Source: Haliotis asinina
Lineage: Eukaryota > Mollusca > Gastropoda > Lepetellida > Haliotidae
NCBI RefSeq assembly: GCF_037392515.1
Contig: NC_090295.1
Coordinates: forward strand, 17,517,501 to 17,581,500
DNA length: 64,000 nucleotides
Reading direction: 5' to 3'
Within the stretch, counting starts at the first letter, position 1; every line of letters starts with the position of its first letter. The notes under the pieces were generated by a model. The model ran no database searches and had not been told where the DNA came from. It was given only the letters and a program-made list of their open reading frames with translations. Positions 54,867 through 64,000 of this stretch are shown here, piece after piece. The position numbers and the translations under genes are program-made.

Positions 54867-54907
54867 ACGGAAGTAAGGCCGGAAGTCTCCAAAGCGTCAC
54901 CGGAAGT
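54867..54907 (+). promoter_or_regulatory. Cluster of three ETS-type motifs
   Basis: CGGAAGT at 54868-54874, CCGGAAGT at 54879-54886 and again at 54900-54907, all in one orientation. No gene start can be tied to it. Confidence 0.3.
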
Positions 54908-55042
54908 AAACATGTTCTGTATCCGGAATCTATCACGTAAGAACGATGATATAATGCTAGTTCTTAAAAAAGGGACCAAGACCAGCACGGGTTTACACTG
55001 TTTTGAACATTAGTGCACTTACATCAGTTGGTCGAAGCATTA

Positions 55043-55212
55043 AGTGTGAGCGAGTGAGTGCATTTAGTTTTACGCCGCCTGTAGCAATATTCCAGCAACA
55101 TCACGGCGGAGGTCACTTGAAATGGGCTTCATACATTATACCCATGTGGGGAATCGAACTGGGATCTTCGACGTGACGTATGAACGCTTTAACCACACTG
55201 CTACCCTACCTC
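55043..55212 (-). mobile_element. SINE-A, full length
   Basis: GAGTGCATTTAGTTTTACGC, AGCAATATTCCAGCAACATC, GGGGAATCGAACTGGGATC and ACGCTTTAACCACACTGCTA. A further tRNA-like B box (GGGATTCGAACCCACAAT) follows near 55290. Confidence 0.9.
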
Positions 55213-55339
55213 TCGTGTGAGGAAATGCCGTGATGCAGGTCTCAGTGATACTCACTGACAAACTTAGACACGTAGTCGAGGAAACCTGGGATTCGAACCC
55301 ACAATCATGTTTCCCGTGTCCACTGGCCTAAGTGTGTTT

Positions 55340-56334
55340 CGGGAAGTGCGTCGCATGAGACGAATGGACAGCACGTTTCCATGCAACGCCATGAGCATAT
55401 ATTACAACTGTAGGGAGATCAGCGTGTCTTGAATACATGTATATGAAAGCTGCTGAATAATGGTGATATCTGTGGCTGCTTTAATGTGAATTATAGTATT
55501 CTTTGGTCATAACAAACTCAAAAGGACCACTAACATTTGTTCTTTGTAATGTACATGACTCGTCATACGCTGTGCGACTAAAGTATACAGCAAGTGGGCT
55601 GCCCTTTCATGTCTCCTCTCCCCCCACCCCCAAACACCCAGTTTGTTATGTCCGCCAGTCGTCACAAACGTATTCGTGATATCCGTATATTGAGAGATTC
55701 TACTTGGTTACATTTAGATTAATGGACACGCTTAAGGCACGCACAACTGACCTAGCAAACAAAAGAGATTCTGTTATATGCGGATGAAACGAATGATAAC
55801 AAACTGAAAATGACCCGTGTTCAATATGGGCGCCTCAGGTCACGACTCGTGATGTGAATGCATGTCAGTGATCGGCTGCGCGGAGCAGGGGATTTCATGT
55901 TTTCTCACATGACACCAGAATGATACGACATACTATAACGTGAGTCATAAAGGGAGACTAACATTGACTGCCTGGATGCAGTTTACCAACCACGTGCAGG
56001 CTTTGTAATGATAGCTCAATATGGAAACTGGGACATTATCCTTTAGTAATTTGCATAATGTTAGTCAGTGCGATTACTTTCCCCACCAACATACACAAAC
56101 ACTTCCAAGGGCTTTTATCAAATATCCAGGGTTCTTATCTTTGGTAGCCCCAATTTTCACAGTTTCATCTAACATATCGGACAATTAAAGGGAAAATCTT
56201 TTTCGTGGTTTCTTAAATTATTTTACGATCTTAAAACATATATAATGGTGTGAAATTAGATTGTGATAGACACGTGAATTAGTGAAACGAGAGAGACTAC
56301 CTTGGACATCCTTTCAGGATGCAGTTGTGCCCAA
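55340..56334. other. No feature recognised
   Basis: No gene, RNA gene or classified repeat seen. Confidence 0.4.
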
Positions 56335-57035
56335 CAACCTTGACGATACGACAGTCGTATATCTGTCTTAAGGTATGGTGTTAAGGTATGGGAGTTACGA
56401 TCACCTTAGCGTTACGACACTCGTAAGTCTGTATTAGGGTATGGGAGTTTCGGCCACCTTTGCTCTACGACAGTCGTAAGTCTGTATTAAGGTATGGGAG
56501 TTTCGGCCACCTTTGCTCTACGACAGTCGTAAGTCTGTGTTAAGGTATGGGAGTTTCGGCCACCTTTGCTCTACGACAGTCGTAAGTCTGTATTAAGGTA
56601 TGGGAGTTTCGGCCACCTTTGCTCTACGACAGTCTACGACAGTCGTAAGTCTGTGTTAAGGTATGGGAGTTTCGACCACCTTTGCTCTACGACAGTCTAC
56701 GACAGTCGTAAGTCTGTATTAAGGTATGGGAGTTTCGGCCACCTTTGCTCTACGACAGTCTACGACAGTCGTAAGTCTGTATTAAGGTATGGGAGTTTCG
56801 GCCACCTTTGCTCTACGACAGTCTACGACAGTCGTAAGTCTGTATTAAGGTATGGGAGTTTCGGCCACCTTTGCTCTACGACAGTCGTAAGTCTGTATTA
56901 AGGTATGGGAGTTTCGGCCACCTTTGCTCTACGACAGTCGTAAGTCTGTATTAAGGTATGGGAGTTTCGGCCACCTTTGCTCTACGACAGTCGTAAGTCT
57001 GTGTTAATGTATGGGAGTTACGATCACCTTAATCG
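56335..57035. repeat. 53/63-bp tandem array grown from a foldback element
   Basis: Unit ACGACAGTCGTAAGTCTGTA + TTAAGGTATGGGAGTTTCGG + CCACCTTTGCTCT (53 bp). Units start at 56467, 56520 and 56573; four 63-bp units with an extra ACGACAGTCT follow at 56626, 56689, 56752 and 56815; then 53-bp units at 56878 and 56931 and a partial at 56984. Flanks (GTATGGGAGTTACGATCACC) match the foldback family near 50.6 kb. The 63-bp units keep frame and give a 111-codon open frame. Confidence 0.93.
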
Positions 57036-57481
57036 CTTTGCTCAACGGCGCCCAGTTATGTTCGAGATGTCCTTTGGGATTAAGGTGAGCAGAGGAATTG
57101 GACACCTGAAAGACTTGCTTATACTCTAATCACAAAGTGTGTCATGGGAAGCAAACCGGCACTTGAACAGGCAACTGTTTAATGGCAGAGAATCAGGACG
57201 CTCAGAGATTCTCATATACATTTATGAAGGACACGTACTAACTGGTCAGTTTAGCTGGCTGCTATCTTTGAGACCATTTAAATGACACTGAAGCTTTCAA
57301 TCTAACTGCCAATTTAACATTTATATTTTTAAATTCTCTATTAGAAATTCAAAAGAAAGTAATAGACATTCTGGAAATCTATCTTGCTAATATGACGTCA
57401 AATGTATCAGGGTTGCATTTTTACAAGCTAGGTTATTAGAATGATAACAAAGTCTTCAAACAAGATATTATGTGAGCGGGA
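57036..57481. other. No feature recognised
   Basis: No coding frame or repeat of known type. Confidence 0.4.
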
Positions 57482-57641
57482 CTGTGGGTAGCCACGTGGT
57501 TAAAGCGTTCGCTCGTCACGCCGAAGACCCGGGTTCGATTCCCCATATGGGTACAATGTGTGAAGCCCACTTCTGGTGTCCCCTGTCGTGACGTTGCTGG
57601 AATATTGCTAATGGCGACATAAAGCTAAACTCACTCACTCA
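57482..57641 (+). mobile_element. SINE-A, full length, best-preserved tRNA-like head
   Basis: GGGTAGCCACGTGGTTAAAG (A-box region) and ACCCGGGTTCGATTCCCC (B box GGTTCGATTCC) are near consensus for internal RNA polymerase III promoters. Then GTACAATGTGTGAAGCCCAC, GTGACGTTGCTGGAATATTG and an ACTCACTCACTC tail. This is a SINE, not a tRNA gene, as no 3' acceptor half is present. Confidence 0.95.
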
Positions 57642-57830
57642 TTCTTCTTGTCAGCGTTATGCTAGAGCTGTTCTTGAAACGAAAAACAGACCGCATGTCT
57701 CAAGGGTATGTTGCACAGGTGTATTGCAGGTTGACAGCAAGGCATATGATTAAACTGAAGTAACACCAGTGATATCGGAGTTTCAGAAACTCGAAACTGT
57801 GGCAACTCCATGCTTTCTACAACGTTAAGG

Positions 57831-57997
57831 GCGGCGCGGTAGCCTCGTGGTCACAGCGTTTGTTCGTCACGCCGAAGACCATGGTTCGATTCCCCACATG
57901 GTTGCAACATGTGAACTCAATTGCTGGTATCCCTTGTCGTGATATTGCTGGAATGTTACCAAAAGCGGCGGGAAACTAAACTCACTCACTCACTCAC
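57831..57997 (+). mobile_element. SINE-A, full length
   Basis: GGTAGCCTCGTGGTCACAGC, CCATGGTTCGATTCCCCACA, GTGATATTGCTGGAATGTTA and GCGGGAAACTAAACTCACTC. Confidence 0.93.
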
Positions 57998-58523
57998 TAT
58001 TTCAGCATGGAATTCAGGGTTGGAGAAAAGGACAAGCTACCAGTCTTCAGAGACACCGTAGACGTTACGCAGACTTATGTCAGCGACAGTTAGGTTGCAT
58101 ATATAAACTGAATGTTCCTCTGGCAGATTTTTTCAAAAACGACGAGGGCGGTAGAACCGCTATTTTAAATTTTTGATAGGAAAAAAGTGACGAGGGAGAA
58201 ACACATTTTCATTTTTTTCTTTTAGAAATACTGATTGGGAAGTTCAACATGCGTTAATGAGGTGTAGATTCAGTCACACTCGTTCTTACAGACATTCATT
58301 CTTCTAGAGGACAAATGGATGATCGGGATGCGGCAAAGTCAAAATTATTTTTTGCAAAATAGCAATAAGAAATTGTGCTCCGATGCCCGAGAAACATTTC
58401 ACTTTTTTATTTAACCTTATCTATACAGACAGACGGCCTTTATGACACCGTTTTAACCATCGGCTTCGCCGCACTGTGTGAGATAGAAATGGCATGGCAC
58501 GGAGAGGCTGTTTGATTGTATAC
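57998..58523. other. No feature recognised
   Basis: Nothing seen on either strand. Confidence 0.4.
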
Positions 58524-58664
58524 ACCGTATTACCTAGCATAACCGCCCAGGGTTCCTGACCCTGCGCTTATTTAGAGGTCCGGCGATTTTTGTGTTTACC
58601 CGGAGTAATTACCGAAATTATTAGTGAGCTTCTTTTCACCCGGCGCTTATTAGAGTAATACGGT
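58524..58664. mobile_element. 141-bp element with inverted ends
   Basis: Left ACCGTATTACCTAGCATAAC + CGCC; the right end read in reverse is ACCGTATTACTCTAATAAGC + GCCGGG. The inverted ends cover about 25 bp. Non-coding; target duplication not clear. Confidence 0.6.
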
Positions 58665-60620
58665 AATATCATATCCTGTATAGACATATCATTGTGTTAG
58701 AGACAGGAACACGTGGATCCAGCCGTGGGTGAACAAACACACAGGAAGTTGGAATGTTATAAAGTATGCGAAGAAAGCACATTAAGCCTAATGGTACAAA
58801 AGACACGTGGAGGTACGGGAAGGGCTAATCAAGATCGGATAGAAAACAACCTCCCGACTCATGATACCCCAACGAAGAATGTATTTACTGAAATCATATA
58901 TACTGAGGGAAATAAATAAGTGAACACTGCCATGAAGCAGATCAGATTCCCTTGTGCGTCCTCTCGCTTAACCTGATTCTGTCGAAACGGGTCTCTCACA
59001 TAGTGGGATTTGGCTGACAGGGGTTAGTGTTTTGATAGTTTTGATAACACTTAGTCCAGATGAACCATAGTCTTTATCAACAAAATTTGTGAAATTTATA
59101 TTAAGGCGAGATACATTGATGTGGTATGATATTGTCTTAACAATACATTTTTTAGTAGACTCTGGAAAAGTGAGAGTGAACCTTTTGTCCCACAGCACTG
59201 TTCAGTGCCGGTGTTGAAGCCTGGCAAATTTTAAAGGAACACTTGAACTTTCCTATGTTCCTTTATTTGTTTGTCTCAGTATACATGCCTGAGTGTTATC
59301 TGTCTCTCTTTGCTACGAACATAATTCCCACTCACATCAACATACACTTAGACGAATAAAGTACATTGCGATTTGCATATTTTGTGAATGACAAACACCT
59401 AGGTCTAATGCATGGTTCAGTGAACTAATGGTCACCTTCGGTTCCTGTTGCGCATAATTGTTATGATTTGAATATTGAATTAAAAAGTGCCCCAGGTGTT
59501 GTCTCGACAGAGTTAAGTAAACCATCATAGGTGGTCATCACCTGGGTATGTATCATGTACTTTAACAAAAACATATAGGTCTGGTTGCTGGCATATGCGA
59601 TAATGCATTGTTGTGCGGCCGATGGAAGTTGTCTCCCTTGCGAAACGAAGCCATAACAGCAATTATAAAACGCATACTGAATGGATGATATATGTTTTTT
59701 GAACATTTCGCATGAGAACGTTTCTTCAATAACATATTTGAGAGCGGCTTTAGCCAAGGATGTTCTCAATAATATATTATACGCTTAATAGATTTATTTT
59801 GATGTTTTCTTTAAAATTCATCCGTAAAAGATCCAGTTTGCTTTTTCGGTAACGAGAAGTGGTAGTTGTCATGGAAACAGATATGTCATTTGTGGTATTA
59901 TTCTTATCTTTCAACTGTTTCAGAACAAGTAGTAGGAGCATACTATACTCTTAAAAAAGTAGGGGATAATGAACTTTCAATGTGAATAGTGAAGTGTAAA
60001 CTTTAACAAACGTTTCAAGGACAGACATCTTATGAACGCACCACCATTTCCCTCTATTACCACCCCTAAACACAACGCGCGATATGCACATGCACACCGC
60101 AGTAGCCCCATACACGTGCATGGGGTCCCATTCTTGATCTTGACGTTTCCTCAAGAAGGTCGAGAAATCACACATTAATTTTGACACTCATCTTGCATTA
60201 CACATTTGTTAGTGTTTGTTTCTAGTCGTTTGTTTTAAAATGAAAATCGTATACATGCCATACACCAGTCATTTTTCAAAAGCGACAACATTCCAAATAA
60301 GGAAGTGCAAATGGTGATGCACGCTCCAAACATTCAATAATATCATACCAACATTGATAAATCTCCGATAAATCTCCTAAATATTTTTAATCGGTTTAAT
60401 TTAAACTTAAAAAAAAAACAGTGACGATCTCCTACCTCTTATATAAGAGAACATACGACAAAAAGTGAGCGAGTGCGTGAAAAATTGCAATATGACGCAT
60501 TCTCGTGTTTTAGGAACATAGCATTTTCGCGTGAATGTCCCCAACAGTATTCCATATTTACCACTTTTTCCTCAACGCGACTAAGGGCAAGGAGCTGACA
60601 AACCAAGAACGATAACTCGG
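58665..60620. other. No confirmed gene
   Basis: The longest frame, 59461-59769 on minus, contains GGCTTCGTTTCGCAAGGGAG, a motif I associate with dispersed mollusc repeats, so it is not called. The rest is AT-rich. Confidence 0.4.
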
Positions 60621-60770
60621 GTGAGTGAGTGAGTGAGTGTTCGCGCCGTATATAGCAATATCACGGCGGGGGACATCAGAAATGGGCATCACACACTGTA
60701 CCCATATGGGGAATCGGATCTCCTGCCTGCCGAGCGAACCGTTAAGCCTCCAAATTACCCTAACGCCCCA
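60621..60770 (-). mobile_element. SINE-A, near full length
   Basis: GTGAGTGAGTGAGTGTTCGC, GACATCAGAAATGGGCATCA, GTACCCATATGGGGAATCGG and GCCGAGCGAACCGTTAAGCC. It ends about 40 bp before the acceptor of the next feature. Confidence 0.88.
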
Positions 60771-60814
60771 AACATCATGGAGGCTTCCTTAACTCCTTTA
60801 ACTTTATTCCACAG

Positions 60815-61011
60815 ATTTGACAAAGGGAGTTGGTGGAATCGTCGGTCTGGAATGGAAAAGAAGATGGTGGCTTTGATAGTTCTCTGCTTCCTCGTTGCCG
60901 TTGCCCTCCTCGTCGTGGTCGTCGTGCTGGCTGTCGAGCGGAACAACGCTGCGCCTAACGAACACGCACACGTGATGCCAAATACGTCTCCTAAGCCAGG
61001 CAAACTAACCT
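60815..61011 (+). CDS. Membrane-anchor exon of a type II membrane protein, M13 metallopeptidase-like
   Basis: A textbook acceptor (CTCCTTTAACTTTATTCCACAG, ending 60814) opens an exon of 65 whole codons that closes at the donor GTGAGA (61012), entering with one leftover base and leaving in phase 1. It encodes a short basic cytoplasmic part (SWWNRRSGMEKK), one hydrophobic segment of about 23 residues (exon residues 18-40, VALIVLCFLV...VVVVLAV) and a polar stalk (ERNNAAPNEH...SPKPGKLT). The pattern W-x-x-R-x-x-x-E-K followed by the anchor resembles the start of endothelin-converting enzymes (human ECE1: CWAARTQVEKRLVVLVV). In that family a Cys-rich zinc-peptidase ectodomain follows; the split codon after KLT begins with T and could encode Cys. 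No further exon was found to the right. An in-frame ATG at 60777 just upstream could instead be the start. Exon call fairly safe; family call tentative. Confidence 0.6.
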
Positions 61012-61309
61012 GTGAGACTATACAAATAAGTGTTTCTATTTTTTCCCATAATTAACACATCCACTCGTCTTGTAATCTCTATATTTTCCATGAAAGCACA
61101 ATGGATTTCTCATATTTATCCGATGGGGATATGGGTGGATTAAGATACTCAGCAGCCCTACATTTGTAGACATTGTATGACCAGAAATTATTGAGAACTT
61201 AAAGAGTGTATTTTTTTCATTCATTACGTACGTATTAAATATGAATATTAGCAGAAGATGACTCCAAATTCAAAGAGAGGTGAGAGGTTAGTATTTATAA
61301 TTATATTAA
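61012..61309. other. Presumed intron of the membrane-protein gene
   Basis: AT-rich, no coding signal seen; lies between the donor at 61012 and the Tc1-like insertion. Confidence 0.4.
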
Positions 61310-62150
61310 TAATATGCAGGCTTCAGTGAGGCGGGACATACTACCAAAATTTGTCAGATTTTTCTTATTGAGACCCCAAACGTTTTCTTTTGGATTTAGG
61401 TCAGGGCTATAGCCAATCTAATAATGTCGTATTTTGGGTCCGAATGTGAATAATTTGAACGAAGTTTTGGTTGGCTGTCCTGGTGGAAAATCCAAAAAAT
61501 GTCCATAGAACATGTGAGCAGATAGAGTAAATGTCCCTGAGAACATAGGGACATATCTGTACCGCTCACTGTTCATATTCTCTTCAAATACACAGAGGGG
61601 TGTTGCCCCTAACACACATATGTCACCCAACAGGTTATATTTCGGTCTGTACTTTGGGCGGTGATACAAAGGTTTCTCAATTAATTTGGTACAGAATTTC
61701 AGGGTACGTTTATCTGAGAAAATCACATTGTCCCAGTTAAGATTTCTGTGCTCTATGCACCAACTCAACATTCGCTGCTTTTGTTCAGGTGTCATGATTG
61801 GTGATAGAATCCTCGACTTTTCTGCCAATCCATTGCATGCTGCTCAGTTTCAATTTTCTCCTTACAGACAGCCAAAGTTCCGCTATCAATCATACACAGC
61901 CTTAAGTTTTCTTCACTCCTTTGTTAGTTTCTAGAAACAACAATACCAAGCCGCCTCCGACAGTCAATTTTCTGAGTGTATCTGCGCCTCCATGGTGCTC
62001 AGTGCCATATCCATTTGCAATATTTTTCAAAACACGATAAACAGTGGACAAAGGGATGCCTGTTCTACTTGAAATCACTTTAGGTGATCTTACGTCCTTG
62101 TTATAATGCTCTACAATTAGGAGGATCGCTGAAAATGTCGTCTGCTAGCA
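61310..62150 (-). mobile_element. Decayed Tc1-like DNA transposon
   Basis: Transposase similarity runs right to left. A helix-turn-helix part (AILLIVEHYNKDV, SSRTGIPLSTVYRVL) is at about 62129-61990. A 136-codon frame 61828-61418 holds MTPEQKQRMLSWCIEHRN and WDNVIFSDK with the first catalytic Asp. FHQDSQP (second Asp) and SPDLNPKENVWG (final Glu, 34-type spacing) lie in other frames down to about 61350. The frame changes at least three times and internal stops occur, so the copy is dead. Terminal inverted repeats were not located. It probably lies in an intron of the plus-strand membrane-protein gene. Confidence 0.8.
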
Positions 62151-62327
62151 AGTAAAGGAAGGGGGATAACTCTTCACAAACTAATGTTAAAAGGATTGAC
62201 GGAGTTGTCCCTCTTGAATGAAACCAAGCACCTGATAGCTCGTCAAGGTTGTTTACACTAGAAATCCAATTAAACATATTCCTAAATTTTTAAATAATTT
62301 CTGGTCATGCCACATATCTATATTGCT

Positions 62328-62480
62328 ACAGAGGCGAGTGGTTAAAGCGTTCGCTAGCCACGCCGAAGACCCGAGTTCGATTCCGCATACTGCCACAATG
62401 TGTGAAGCCAGGTTCTGGTGTCCCCTGTTGTGATATTGCTGCAATATTGCTAAAACGGCGCGATACGTTACTTACTCACT
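62328..62480 (+). mobile_element. SINE-A, full length
   Basis: GAGTGGTTAAAGCGTTCGCT, ACCCGAGTTCGATTCCGC, GTTCTGGTGTCCCCTGTTGT and GATATTGCTGCAATATTGCT. Confidence 0.9.
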
Positions 62481-62890
62481 ACAATGTTACATTATAAAGT
62501 TACATATATTTCGCGACACGGTCTCAGGTTCGGCAGGAAAAAAGAAATGTTTCTCGACCGGCTTGTGTCTATGTGGCTGATATAAAGTGACGTTAAATTT
62601 AATTTTGCACCTTAGCATCTTAAATGCGAATCAACTCAAGCTTTTACACCTTTCCACGTTATATAACGCAGATTCTGTTGTCCTAAGACAGACACAAAAG
62701 AGGCTGACGCTTTAACAGCCATTTGTGTCCATTGTGGTGTTCTTGGTGTGAATGTAAAATTGATAGTTCTTGCGGGATGGTAAATAGTTTCTTTCTCATC
62801 GCTTTTGTTTTCGATACTGAGTTTTCGATACTATTTCCCTCCAAACACTTGAAACTGTGAAGATGACCTAGAATTGGTCTTTAACAACCA
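62481..62890. other. No feature recognised
   Basis: No gene or classified repeat seen. Confidence 0.4.
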
Positions 62891-63212
62891 GTGCCTGCCG
62901 TAAGAGGCGACTAACGGTATTCGGTGATCTGACTGTCTGACTTAGTTGACGCATGTCATCGGTTCCCAACTTCGTAGATCGTGAGTATTCATGTGGCCGC
63001 AGCATGGGCGAATCAAAAGTGTGTCTATGTGCGCGGCGTGCGGGCGTGTGGGTGTGCGGGCACGCGTGTGTGTGATGTTAAAGGGGTTCGGGCCCCCCAC
63101 CTCTTGAAAATGAAGATTTTTTTAAGGGCGTTTAGCAATGATCCCTCATTGCCTGGTTCGGACTCAACTATTTACAGACCGTTTCCATACAGTTGGAATA
63201 TTGTTGGGTAAA
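62891..63212 (+). mobile_element. SINE-B interrupted by about 150 bp of GC/GT-rich sequence
   Basis: 62891-62989 (GTAAGAGGCGACTAACGG to TCGTGAGTATTCATG) and 63140-63212 (GATCCCTCATTGCCTGGTTC to GTTGGAATATTG) are consecutive parts of SINE-B. 62990-63139 between them includes an alternating purine-pyrimidine stretch (GTGCGCGGCGTGCGGGCGTG and on to GCACGCGTGTGTGTG). Confidence 0.8.
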
Positions 63213-63485
63213 CATCGAACAAACCTGACACTTGAGAAAAATGTTTTATTATTTTAAATGTAACCTTGTCGAGACAAAACTGACTCGCCAGTTATTTTCA
63301 GTTACTTAACGATGGCGCGTCTTAGTTTTAGTGTTTCATTCTTGGGTGTGGTGGTGAAGTAACTGTCACGGAATAGAATACGTTGCAATAAAACACTTTA
63401 CGTTTGTAATCAGATATACCCTGTACACCACCACGTTCATACAAAAATAATAGTCTCCAAATCAACGACGTTGCATTCCCGTGCA

Positions 63486-63660
63486 GGGCGTCGGGGTAAT
63501 CCAATGGTTGTAGCATTTGTTCGACACGTCGAGGACCCTGGTTCGATTCTCAAAATGGGCACAATGAATGGAACCTGTTTCCGGTGTGCCTCGCCACAAT
63601 CTAGCTGGAACATTGCTACAGGCGGCGTAAAACTATTACCAAACTAAAACTCACTCAACC
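63486..63660 (+). mobile_element. SINE-A, full length, diverged
   Basis: GGGGTAATCCAATGGTTGTA, CCCTGGTTCGATTCTC, CCTGTTTCCGGTGTGCC and GGCGGCGTAAAACTATTACC. The tail carries a short insertion before AACTCACTC. Confidence 0.88.
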
Positions 63661-64000
63661 AGTCTCAGATGCCATAACGATTATATTCAAATATCAATGT
63701 ACTTACAAATACTAATGTCACAAAATCAGAATCAGAGAAATCCTTTGAATATTTCTTTTCCGAAGTGTACGGAAATATGTAAATACATGAGAGAAAATTT
63801 ATTCAGAAACTTACCCCCCTATGTGAAGACATTAGCTGAACGGACAGTATGCTCTTTCTCGCACGTACACACCTATAAACGCAAGGCCAGACTGAAACTG
63901 AAGTCATTATTTCACTTCGTGTTTTATGTGACTATTAAAAGCTCCATTAAGAGTTCTATATGAGAGTCAGAGCTCCCTCCATTATCAAAGATAAATCTCA
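63661..64000. other. No feature recognised
   Basis: An 88-codon plus frame (63697-63963) has no domain; nothing else seen to the window edge. Confidence 0.4.

Noticed and set aside
56566-56901. 111-codon frame with repeated YDSRKSVLRYGSFGHLCSTTV-like units
   Set aside because: Open only where the 63-bp unit variant keeps frame; the sequence is a transposon-derived tandem array.
57482-57560. tRNA gene candidate (good A and B boxes)
   Set aside because: No foldable acceptor stem at the 3' side, and the same head recurs in dozens of SINE-A copies with SINE tails.
59461-59769. 102-codon minus frame with AKAALKYVIEETFS
   Set aside because: Contains a motif typical of dispersed mollusc repeats; no domain or splice context.
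1-64000. Possible LTR retrotransposon, retrovirus or Polinton remains
   Set aside because: No protease, integrase, capsid, envelope or LTR-type direct repeats were seen. The only reverse-transcriptase-type element is the LINE at 23672-25095.

Overview
The window looks like mollusc nuclear DNA, most likely from an abalone-like gastropod. Its genes are interrupted by GT-AG introns and lie in a sea of SINEs whose 3' ends read ...AACTCACTCACTC, a repeat signature I associate with Haliotis. The species call is inference. The protein-coding evidence only requires an animal.

Four host genes can be supported. From left to right: (1) on the minus strand at 7067-7526, the first coding exon of agrin (signal peptide plus the laminin-binding NtA domain), with the rest of the gene running off to the left; (2) on the minus strand at 25292-28913, a complete four-exon ANKRD49 gene (221 codons); (3) on the minus strand at 33197-38543, a complete six-exon PSMB6 gene (proteasome beta-1 subunit, 235 codons) with all catalytic residues in place; (4) on the plus strand at 60815-61011, one exon carrying the cytoplasmic stub and membrane anchor of a type II membrane protein that resembles the N-terminus of M13 (neprilysin/ECE-type) metallopeptidases. 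These are unrelated housekeeping and signalling genes; nothing suggests an operon-like relation.

Most of the remaining sequence is mobile or repetitive. Two SINE families dominate. SINE-A (about 155-165 bp) has a tRNA-like head with A and B boxes. SINE-B (272-274 bp, defined here by three copies with clean 11-14 bp target duplications) has a head I do not recognise. Both share their 3' tail with the 3' end of a 5'-truncated RNase H-bearing LINE at 23672-25095, the probable source of their reverse transcriptase. Short DNA elements include a 516-bp hAT-type element with a perfect 8-bp target duplication, a 479-bp element with inverted repeats of roughly 115 bp, a 109-bp near-perfect hairpin with a 7-bp duplication, a family of foldback elements with GGGCC-type ends, a pogo-like remnant and a decayed Tc1-like transposon.

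Tandem arrays are unusually dense between 44.7 and 50.3 kb (21-bp, 55-bp, about 12-bp and A4C arrays back to back). Others occur at 0.4 kb (40 bp), 10.8 kb (about 168 bp), 16.8 kb (33 bp in a higher-order pattern), 22.1 kb (about 360-400 bp, each copy with a YY1-type motif), 39.4 kb (52 bp) and 56.4 kb (53/63 bp, grown out of a foldback element). Several produce long open frames that I do not believe are genes. I saw no LTR element, retrovirus or Polinton, and no convincing new protein system. The most interesting material is repeat biology: the SINE/LINE tail sharing, nested insertions, the young hairpin element and arrays born from transposons.
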